Source: Tolypeutes matacus (taxonomy: Eukaryota > Chordata > Mammalia > Cingulata > Chlamyphoridae). Taken from it: a DNA stretch of 64,000 nucleotides. The stretch is taken from positions 1,736,844 to 1,800,843 of the forward strand of contig JAKSZT010037276.1 of the NCBI GenBank assembly GCA_026826555.1. The letters run 5' to 3'. The notes below the pieces were generated by a model, which made no database searches, was not told the DNA's origin, and was given only the letters and a program-made list of their open reading frames with translations. Numbering within the stretch: position 1 is the stretch's first letter; every line of letters starts with the position of its first letter. The position numbers were made by a program, and so were the translations under genes. Of this stretch, positions 51,618-62,594 are shown piece after piece.

Positions 51618-54294
51618 ATGCACTCGGTCTCAGTACTCATAGCATTTTCCTCCAGCATAGCACCACACTGTGTGTGTTGAGTCTGTTTTAAACAATGTTG
51701 TGTTTTAATTTTTTTCCACCTAGTGGTAATTGACTAGTGGATATTTTTTCATTTTACTTCAATATTTGAGAATTAGAGATTAGCTACTTTTCTCCAGGAT
51801 TGCAGTCTTCTGCTCTTTTCCAAATTTAGCATTGCCTTCTCTAATGCTGCTGTCTATTCCAAAAAGGCCATCTTCCATTGCCCAGATCTCCACATAATTT
51901 GTCTGTGGCATTGTTTGTGCAACACCCACATAAGAACCCTTCAGTTTAGGAGCAGAAAAAAGACATGCCAGACTATTTACTAAGACGCTCTTCTTGCACA
52001 TTTTTCCTGCCTCACCAAAGAAAGGGTGACCAGGATTCTAGCTTTCCAAGTTACACCAGAGGCCTAACCTTTGGAATTCAGGGAAAGGAGTTCAATTTCA
52101 TGTTAATTGAAAAGTCAATCCATTGCATTAAATGGGATGTATCAAGTGGCTGGTGACTTTTGATAATGATGATACTACACTGAGATGACTACATTTGCTC
52201 TTTTTATTCTCATGGTTTCCTCTGCCCTGGGATTCCATTCCTCTGAGGTTCTCTGGTCTAATTATTATGGTTTTCCAAGTGATGAAGTTATGTATGCGAA
52301 TTTATGCCAACGAGATAGGTGCAAAACCCAAACAGGAATTTTTTCCTCGTAAAGAATGAACGCCTTGAGGGAAAAAACATGATAAAAGAAATTATTTCAT
52401 ACCTAGAAATCATTATGTCCAAATGTTTGACGTGTTATGTAATAATAAAAATTTATTTTCCTTTATTCCATCATTCCGACAAATTATATTCCTTTATAAG
52501 TGTTTCTATCCTAGTTTCCTTTCATATTATTGATTCTTTCAAATCTAAACTAACCTTCCACTCCCTTTTAAAATTAGCAATTTCTTTAATCTAATTTCCA
52601 TTTCAGTTTATATCTTTACAATGAAGACATTTTCATCAGATTTTAAAAAGCCATTCATTGTTCTCTTTGTCCACATGATGTGGTATAGAGCAAATATCAA
52701 TAAAATAGATAGACCACACCCCAAAAATTTTCAAGGTAAACCAGGAAATCACCTATTCTTGGCTGCATCAATTATAATTGAAAAGTGAATTATTTCTTAT
52801 TTTCCTTTTTTATTATAATTATTATCGTCATTTTTCAAAGGCATAATAATCATTCAAGGGATGATGGCCCACCTCTAGGAATCTACAAAACACCAGGGAA
52901 TATAGACTTAGGATAAATAAGATATGGGATTAATATGTATCAATAAAAGAGATTTCTTTTCAAAATAGTGAGAATGTCAGGACATGAACAGAAAAGTAGA
53001 GCAGAGGATCATAGTCTTTAGGGGTGTTTGAACGATGTTCTCTCCACGTTATAAAATGAATAACCTTTCATTTTATTGCTGGATGTATGTGAATGGGACC
53101 TAGGAAGTTGTTATGAACCTTCTGTTTGTAAGGTCATGAGTTTTACTCTACTCTTCAAGTTTATGTATGCTCGTGAATGAACCATATCCATCACTAAAAA
53201 TTTGATTGAGAGAAATGTTGACCAAAGTAAAAGACGGACGTTTAAAATTACCTTTTTCACTAAAGAGGTATTCATTTTGTTCGCTTCATTGTTGGAGGCT
53301 CTAATCAAGTTTGTACAGAATCCAGGGAGGTAACCTGAGCTTGATGGCTTAGTTCCATTACTTTCATCAACCATTCATCTCCCCCATGATATGCCTGGGT
53401 AGGCGAGTCCCTCTTTGTCCACTTGTGGACCCTAACAATTCCTTAACTCCCCTGGATTTGGGCAGGGGCTTTCACAAAGTGTAGGAGATATTGTGAGATT
53501 TGGAGCTGTTACTCTTCTGTATTTCTTGAATTTTGATTGGGTATCTGGGGATTCTGCTGCCTTTTTAAGAATTAGGTTGATTTTATTTCCAGTACTTACT
53601 GAAAAATAGATATATACAAGATGAGAAATGATATTTCTATAGACAATGGCGTCACATTCTCTAAATCCAAGAACAGCCTATTTGGGTTCAAAGAAGTCCA
53701 GAAAATAAGGAATGGTTTTCTTGAAAGAAAACCTGGATGATTCTATGAGTACAGTCAACAATGGAGAAGTCATTTAAAATATCTCCTCTGAATTATCGAT
53801 GGAAAATAATGATTATACAAAAATGGAGGAATCACTGATAAGCATTCATTTTCCTCTAATGATTATTCTCCAAATTAGAGTACTGTAAATTATTTCATAA
53901 ACTATTAGGAAGAACGTGTTTTCCAAATATTTCTATGAAAAATGTATTCCACATGAATTCACATCATTGATGTCTCTTTTATATATAAAAAGCTTGCTGT
54001 TTAAAAGGGTTAAGTATTTTTTTGACAATAAGCAATCTCAGAGTATGTAGAAAAATTTTTCCTTCTTAAAAAGGATTTTCTTGTAGATGATCATTGATAT
54101 TTAACCATTCTTTTCAAATCTGCATTTCACTGAGTACTTTAAAAAGGTTTTCTTTATTTTAAATACACAAAATTTGCCAATTAGAGACTGTCCTCCTAAT
54201 CTGAGTTAGATCATATTTTCACTGCCAAACTTACACATTTTTCAGTTTGTAAATATATAGTTCTTATGAGAATCTGTAACTTAACCAAACATTT
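51618..54294 (+). repeat. Macrosatellite copy D2 with a ~128-bp deletion
   Basis: 2677 bases. Near 51670 caccacactg runs into tgtgtgttgagtctg, removing the stretch between phases of about 53 and 180. Both sides carry TGTGTG-like sequence, consistent with microhomology. Confidence 0.92.
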
Positions 54295-56338
54295 ATGCAC
54301 TCGGTCACAGTACTCATGGCATTTTCCTCCAGCATCCCACAGCACTGCGGTGGAATGCTCCTTACCAAACATGATAAAATGTCATGACATAGTTCTCCCC
54401 AGCCACCAACAATAATATATGTTCAAAACTCATTTTCCATGCCCTGGTTTCACCATTTCTGGAGAGTTGTGTGTACGGGTTGAGTCTGTTTTACAAACTC
54501 TTGTGTTTTAATTTTTAATTTTTTCCACGGATTGGTAATTGACTAGTGGATATTTTTTCATTTAACTTCAAAATTTGCAAATTAGAGATTAGCTTCTTTT
54601 TTCCAGGATTGTATTCTTCTTCTCTTTTCCAATTTTAGCAGTGCCTTCCTCATGCTGCTGTCTTTTCCAAATATCCCATCTTCCATTGCCGAGATCTCTG
54701 TAAAATTTGTATGCAGCATTGTTTGTTAAACACCCACATAAGAACCCTTCAGTTTAGGAGCAGAAAAAATAGATGCCAGACTATTTGCTAAGATGATCTT
54801 CTTGCTCATCTTACCGGGCTCACCAAGGAAACGGTGACTGGGATTCTAGCTTTCCAAGTTACACCAGAGGGTGCCCTTTGGAACTCAGGGAAAGGAATTC
54901 AATTTCATGTTACTTGAAACGGCAATCCATCACACTAAATGGGATGTATCAGGTGGCTGGTGACTTTTGATAGTGATGATACTTCACTGAGATGACAACA
55001 TTTGCTCTTCTTATTCTCATGGGTTCATCTGCCTTGGGATTCCATTGCTCTGAGTTTCTTTGGCCTAAATTACTACGGTTTTCCAAGTGATGAATTTATG
55101 TATGGGGATTTAGGCCAATGAGATAGGTGCAATTCCCAAACAGGTATTTTTTCCTCATAAACAATGAACGCCTTTTGGGTTATAACATGATAAGAAAAAT
55201 TATTTCATACGTAGAGATCATTATGTCCAAATGTTCGAGGTTTTATTTGATTGAGAGAATTGTAGGCCAAAGTAAAACATGGAGGTTTAAAATTACCTTT
55301 TTCTCTAAAGAGGTATTCATTTTTTTCTCTTCATTGTTGTAGGCTATAATTAAGTTGGCAAATAATCGAAGGAGGTAACCTAGGCTTTATGGCTTAGTTC
55401 CTTGGCTTTCATCAACCATTCATCTCCCACATGATATGCCTGGACAGGCAAGTACCTCTTTGTCCAATTGTGGACCCTAACACTTCCTTAACTCCCATGG
55501 ATTTGTGCAGAGGCTTTCACAAATTGTAGGAGATATTGTGAGATTCGTTGCTCTTACTATTCTGTGTTCCTTGGATTTTTACTGGGTATCTGTGGATTCT
55601 GCTTTTTTTTTAAGAATGAGGTTGATTTAATTTCCAATACTTCCTGAAAAATTACAATATAGCAGATGAAAAATTATTTTTCAATGGACAACTGTCTCAA
55701 ATACTCTGCACTGGGAAACAACCACTTTGGGTTCAAAAAGATAAAGAAAATCAGGAATGGTTTTCTTGAAACAAAACCTGGATCTTTGTAAGAGTAAAGT
55801 AAACAATGGAGAAGTCATTTAAAATATCTCCTCTGAATTATCTATTGAAAATAATGAGTATTCAAAAATGGAGGAATAACTGAAACACATTCCTTTTCCT
55901 GTAATGTTTATACTCCAAATTAGAGTAGTGTAAATTATTTCCTAAACCATTAGGAATAAGGTCTGTTCCAAATATTTCTATGAAAAATGTATTCCACATG
56001 AATTCACATCATTGATGTCTTTTATATTTAAAAACCTTGTTGTTTAAAAGGGTTAAGTTTGTCTTTGTCAATTAGCATTCTCAGAGTAGGTAGAAAAAAT
56101 CTTTTTCACTTGGTAAGGATTTATTTGTAGATGATCATTGATATTTAAACATTCTTTTCAAATCTGCATTTCACTGAGTACTTTAAAATGCTTTTCTTTA
56201 TTATAAATACACAAAAATTGCCAATTAGAGACTGTCCTCCTAATCTGAGTTAGCTCATGTTCTTACTGCCAAACTTACACATTCTTCTGTTTGTAAATAT
56301 ATATTTCTTAACAGCACCTGTAAATTAACCAAATATTT
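54295..56338 (+). repeat. Macrosatellite copy D3 with a ~760-bp deletion
   Basis: 2044 bases to the next marker. At about 55240-55248 the phrase ccaaatgttcgaggtttta jumps to tttgattgagagaattg, from about phase 947 to 1716. Confidence 0.92.
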
Positions 56339-59300
56339 ATGCACTCGGTCACAGTACTCATGGCATTTTCTGCCAGCATTCCACCACACGGAGGTGGAGT
56401 GTTCCTTACCAAACATGATAAAATGTTGTGACATTGTTCTTCCCAGCCACCAACAATATTATATGTTCAAAACTCATTTTCCATGCCCTGGTTTCACCAT
56501 TTCTGGAGAGTTGTGTGTACGTGTTGAGTCTGTTTTAAACATTCTTGTGTTTTAATTTTTTCCCACATTGTGGTAATTGACTAGTCGATATATTTTCCTT
56601 TTATTTCAAAATTTGAGAATTAGAGGTTAGCTTCTTTTCTCCAGAATTTCATTGTTCTACTCTTTTCAAATTTTAGGAGTACCTTCTCTCATGCTGCTGT
56701 CTTTTCCAAAGAGCCCATCTTCCATTGCCCAGATCTCCATATAATTTGTCTGCGGCATGTTTTTGCAACACCCACATAAGAACCCATAAGTTTATTAGCA
56801 GAAAAATGACATGCCAGACTATTTGCTAAGACGCCCTTCTTGAACGTTTTTCCTGGCTCAACAAGGAAAGGGAGACTGGGATTCTAGCTTTACAAGTTAC
56901 ATCAGAGGGTGCCCTTTGGAATTCAGGTAAAGGAGTTCAATTTCATGTTACTGGAAAAGGTAATCCATTACATTAAATTGGATGTATCTTGTGGCTGGTG
57001 AATTTTGATAATGATGATACTTCAATGAGATGACAACATTTGCTCATTTTATTCTCATGGGTTCCTCTGCCCTGGGATTCCATTGCTCTGAAGCTTCTGT
57101 GGTCTAAATCAGTATGGTTTTCCAAGTGATGAAGTTATGTATGGGAATTTATGCCAATGAGATAGGTGCAATTCTCAAACAGGAATTTTTTACTCATGAA
57201 GAATGAATGCCTTGGGGGAAATAACATGCTAAAGAAATTATTTCATACCTACAGATAATTATTTCCATATATTTGACGTTTCATGTCATAAAAAAATTTT
57301 ATTGTCCTTTATTTCCAACACTCAGACAAATTATTTTCCTTTATAAGTGTTTCTGTCCTAGTTTCCCTTTCTTATTATTGATTCTTTCAAATCTAAACTA
57401 ACATTACACTCCCTTTTAAAATTAACAATTTCTTTAATCTAATTTCCATTTCCGTTTATAACTTTACAATGAAGATATTTTCATCAGCTTTAAAAAAGCC
57501 ATTCATTGTTATCTTTGTCCACATGATGTGGTATAGAGCATATATCAATAAAATACAGAGACAACCTCCCAAAAATATTCAAGATAAACCAGGAAATCAC
57601 CTATTCTTGGCTGTGTCAAGTAAGGATTGAAAAGTGAATTACTTCTTAGTGACCTGATTTTCTTTTTTTATTATAATTATTATAGTGATTTTTTTTTTTT
57701 TTTTTTTTTTTTTAAAGATTTTATTTATTTATTCATTTATCCCCCCCCTGCTGCCTGTGCTCGCTGGGTCAGCCAACCACGCCGTGCGGGCGGGCTTGCC
57801 TTCACCAGGAGGCCCCGGGAACCGAACCCGTGGCCTCCCATATGGTAAACGGGAGCCCTACTGATTGAGCCACAGCCGCTTCCCTATTATAGTGATTTTT
57901 AAAAGCCATAATAATGATTCAAGTAATGATGACCCACTTCTGAGAATCTACAAAACACCAGGAAATGTAGACATAGGATAAATATGATATAGGATTAATA
58001 TGTATCAATAAAAGTGATTTCTTTTCAATATATTGGGAATGTCACGACATGTACACACAAGTCGAGCCGTGGATCATAGTTATTAGGGTTGTTTGAACGA
58101 TGCTCTCTCCATTTTATAAAAAATGAATCACATTTCATTTTACTGCTGGATGTGTGTGAATGGGACCCTTAAAGTTTTTATGCCCCTTGTGTTTGTAAGA
58201 TCATGAGTTTTGCTCTACTCTTTAAGTTTATGTATGCTCATGAATGAAACATATCCATCACTAAAAATTAGATTGAGAGAAATGTTGGCTATAGTAAAAC
58301 ATGGATGTTTAGAATTACCTTTTTTTCTAAAGAGGTATTCGTTTTGTTCTCTTCATTATTGGAGGCTATAATCAAGGTTGCATAGAATCGAGGGACGACC
58401 CTGTGTTTGATGGCTTAGTTCCTTGACATTCATCAAACTTTCATCTCCCCCACCACATGCCTGGATACGCTAGTCACTCTTTGTCCACTTGTGGACACTA
58501 ACATTTCCTTAACACCCCTGTATTTGGGCAGGGGTTTTCACAAAGTGTAGGAAATATTGTGAGATTGGGAGCTGTTACTCTTCTGTGTTACTTGGATTTT
58601 GATTGGGTATCTGTGGATTCTGCTTTCTTTTTAAGAATGAGGTTGAATTTATTTCCAATACTTCCTGAAAAATTAAAATATAGAAGATGAGAAATGATTT
58701 TTCTATGTACAACTGCATCACATACCCTGCAGTCGAGGACAACCACTTTGGGTTCAAAAGGTCTAGAAAATCAGGAGTGGTTTTCTGGAAACAAAACCTG
58801 GAGCTTTCTAATGCTACAGTAAACAATGGAGAAGTCATGTAAAATATCTCCTCTGAATTATCGATGGAAAATATTGATTATTCACAAGTGGAGGAATCAC
58901 TTATAAGCATTCCTTTACCTCTAATGATTATTCTCCAAGTTAGAGTAGTGTAAATTATTTCTTAAAATATTAGGAAGAACGTCTCTTCCAAATATTTCTG
59001 TGAAAAACATATTGCACATGAATTCATATCATTGATGCCTGTTATATTTTAAAATCTTGCTGTTTAAAAGGATTAAGTATTCCTTTGACAATTAGCATTC
59101 TCAGAGTAGGTAGAAAAATTTTTTCTCCCTTAGTAAGGATTTATTTGTAGATGATCATTGATATTTAACAATCCATTTCAAATCTGCATTACACTGAGTA
59201 GTTTTAAAAGGTTTTCTTTATTTTAAATACACAAAATTTGCCAATTAGACGCTGTCCTCCTAATCTGAGTTAGCACATGTTCTCACTGCCAAACTTACAC

Positions 59301-59358
59301 ATTCTTCTCTTTGTAAATATATATTCCTCAACAGAATCTGTAAATTAGCCAAACATTT
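56339..59358 (+). repeat. Macrosatellite copy D4, contains a SINE
   Basis: 3020 bases; subtracting the SINE and its target duplication (207) leaves about 2813. Its segment 57200-57270 shares rare variants with 49660-49745 in copy D1. Confidence 0.92.
57694..57884 (-). mobile_element. tRNA-derived SINE (xenarthran DAS-type), minus strand, young-looking
   Basis: Read on the - strand it starts GGGAAGCGGCTGTGGCTCA, has an intact GGGTTCGGTTCCC B-box-like block, and ends with an A/T-rich tail and a long poly-A (25 Ts at 57689-57713 on the + strand). The 16-base string tattatagtgattttt at 57678-57693 and 57885-57900 is a perfect target duplication. The intact promoter box, long tail and perfect duplication suggest the most recent insertion in the window. 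The open frame 57627-57848 is simply the read-through of this element. Confidence 0.92.
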
Positions 59359-62300
59359 ATGCACTCGGTGACAGTACTCATAGCATTTTCTGCCAGGATC
59401 CCACCACACTGCGGTGGAAAATTCTGTACCAAACATTATAAAATATCATGACATTTTTCCCCCTAGTCACCGACAATATAATATGTTCAAAACTCATTTT
59501 CCATGCCCTGCCTTCACCATTTCTGGACAGTTGTGTGTACGTGTTGAGACTGTTTGAAACACTCTTGTGTTTTAATTTTTTTCCACGAAGTAGTAATTGA
59601 CTAGTGAATATTTTTACATTTTACTTCAAAATTTGAGAATTAGAGATGAGCTTCTTTTCTACAGGATTGCATTCTTCTGCTCTTTTCCAATCTTAGTAGT
59701 GACTTCTCTCATGCTGCTGTCTTTTCCAAAGAGTCCATCATCCATTGCCCAGATCTCCATAAAATTTATCTGTGGCATTGTTTGTGCAACACCCACATAA
59801 GAACCCTTCAGTTTAGGTGCAGAAAAAAGACATGCCTGATTATTTGCTAAGATGCTCTTCTTGCATGTATTTCCTGGCTCAACAAGGAAACGGTGACCGG
59901 GATTCTAGCTTTCCAAGTTACACCAGAGGGTGCTCTTTGGAATTCAGGGAAAAGTGTTCAATTTCTTGTTACTTGAAAAGGCAATCCATTGCATTAAATG
60001 GGGTGTATCAGGTGGCTGGTGACTCTGGATAATGATGAAACTTCACTGAGATGACAACATTTGCTCTTTTTATTCTCATGGGTTCTCTGCCCTGTGATTC
60101 CATTGCTCTGAGGTGCTCTGTTTTAAATTACTAAGGTTTTCCAAGTGATTAAGTTATGTAGGGGAATTTATGCCAATGAGATAGGTGCAATTCCCAAAAA
60201 GGAATTTTTTACTCATAAAAAAATGATCGCCTTGAGGGAAATAACATGATAAAGAAAATTATTTCACACCTAGATATCATTATGTCCAAATATTTGACGT
60301 GAAATGTCATAAATAGAATTTTATTTTCCTTTATTTCCATCATTCAGACAAATTATTTTCCTTTATAAGTGTTTCTATCTTAGTTTCGCTTTCTTATTAT
60401 TGATTCTTTCAAATCTAAAATAATCTTAGACTCCCTTTTAAAATTAGCAATTTCTTTATTCTAATTTCCATTTCAGTTTATAAATTTACATTGAAGACAT
60501 TTTCATCAGCTTTAAAAAAGCCATTCATTGTTCTCTTTGTCCACATGATGAAGTGCAGAGCCCATATCAATGAAATAGATAGACAACTGTGGAAGTTTGA
60601 AGTAATTATGAGTTCCAAAATTATAATTGAATCATGCTTGTAAACTGATCTGTTATTCTGGCATGATTAGTTTATGATTAGGGCATTGAGCCCCACCCCT
60701 TGGTGGGTGGGGAATTGAATATTAAAAGTAATGCAAAGGACAGTTGAAGCAGTCTTTTGAGAAGCATTTTTGAAGTTGGAAAGAAGGCCCTAGGAGAAGA
60801 GAAGCAAGCCATTCACCAGATCTTCCCGAGAGAAACACAGCCCCGGGAAGAGAGGAACCCCAAAAGCCTGAACCCTAGCACACACCAGCAGCTGTCTTGC
60901 TCTAACACGTGGTAATAGACTGTGGTGAGAGAAGAAACTTAATGTTTTATGGCCTGCTATCTGTGGACTTCTACCCCAAATACATACCCTTTATGAAGAC
61001 CAACTCCCTTTTGGTATTTCACATTAGCATACCTTTGGCTGACTAATACAACAACGCCCCCAAAAATATTCAAGGTAAACCAGGAAATCACCTATGCTTG
61101 ACTGTGTCACAATGAAATTGAATCATTTCTTAATGACCTGATTTTACTTTTTATATTATAATTATTATAGTGATTTTTAAAAGACATAATAATGATTCAA
61201 GGGATGATGGCCCACCTCATGGAATCTACAGAACACCAGGGAAAGTACAAAAGGGGTAAATATGATATTGGATTAATATTTATCAATGAAAGTGATTTCA
61301 TTTCAATATAGTGGGAATGTCATTACATGTACAAACCTGTCATGCGGCGGATTGAACGATGCTCTCTCCACGTTATAAAAAATGAATCACATGTGAGTGG
61401 GACCCTGAAAGTTGTTATGCCCCTTGTGTTTGTAAGATCATGAGTTTTGTTCTACTCTTCAGGTTTATGTATGCTCATGAATGAACCTTATCCATCACTA
61501 AAAATTCGATTGAGAGAAATGTTGGCCAATGTAAAACATGGAGGTTTAGAATTACCGTTTTCTCTAAAGGGGTCTTCATTTTGTTCTCTTCATTGTTGGA
61601 GGCTTTAATCAAGGTTGCATAGAATCGAGGGAGGTACCCTGGGCTTGATGGTTTAGGTCCTTGACTTTCATCAACCATTCATCTCCCCCATGATATGCCT
61701 GGATAGGTGAGTCCCTCTTTGTCCACTTGTGGACCCTAACATTTCCTTAAGTCCCCTGGATTTGTTCATGGGCTTTCACAAATTGCAGGGGATATTGTGA
61801 GATTTCGAGCTCTTACTCTTCTGTTTTCCTTGGATTTTGATTGACTATCTGTGGATTCTTCTTTCTTTTTAAGAATGAGGTTGACTTTATTTCCAATACT
61901 TCCTGAAAAATTACAATATATCAGATGAGAAATGATTTTTCTATGGACAACTGCGTCATTTACTCTGCCCTAAAGAACAACCGCTTTGGGCTCATAGATG
62001 TCCAGAAAATCAGGAATGGTTTTCTTGAAACAAAATCTGGAGATTTCTAAGAATACAATAAATAATGGAGAATTAATGTAAAACATCTCCTCTGAATTAT
62101 CAATTCAAAATAATGATTATTCAAAAATGGAGGAATCACTGATAAGCATTCCTTTTCCTCTAATGATTATTCTCCAAATTAGAGTAGTGTAAATTATTTC
62201 ATAAACCACAAGGAAGAACGTCTTTTCCAAATATATATGTTAAAAATTTATTCCACATGAATTCACATCATTGATGTCTCATATTTAAAAAGCTTTCTGT

Positions 62301-62594
62301 TTAAAAGGGTTAAGTATTTCTTGGAAATTATCATTCTCTGAGTAGGTAGATAAATTATTTCTCTCTTAGTATGGATTTATTTTTAGATGATCATTGATAT
62401 TTAACCATTCTTTTCAAATCCGCATTTCACTGAGGACTTTTAAAAGGTATTCTTTATTTTAAATACACAATATTTGACAATTAGAGACTGTCCTCCTAAT
62501 CTGAGTTAGATCATGTTTTACCTGCCAAACTTACACATTCTTCTGTTTGTAAATACATATTTCTCAACAGAATCTGTAAATTAACCAAACATTT
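59359..62594 (+). repeat. Macrosatellite copy D5, contains a solo LTR
   Basis: 3236 bases; subtracting the LTR and its 5-base duplication (469) leaves about 2767. Two small deletions near 61345-61400 (loss of the atcatagttattagggg stretch and of part of the ctgctggatgtg stretch) account for the shortfall. Confidence 0.92.
60588..61051. mobile_element. Solo LTR of an endogenous retrovirus-like element
   Basis: A 464-base insertion of clearly different, GC-richer sequence interrupts the unit. It begins TGTGGAAG and ends CTAATACA, giving the TG...CA ends of an LTR. The pentanucleotide acaac lies directly on both sides (60583-60587 and 61052-61056), a 5-bp target duplication of the kind made by ERVL/MaLR-type and some other retroviral integrases. 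The ends do not form longer inverted repeats, which argues against a DNA transposon. No gag, pol or env sequence is present, so it is the remnant left by recombination between two LTRs. I do not know the family name, and its transcriptional orientation is not certain. Confidence 0.75.

Noticed and set aside
57627..57848. A 73-codon + strand open frame with a run of Phe
   Set aside because: It is read-through of the antisense SINE at 57694-57884, including its poly-A tail.
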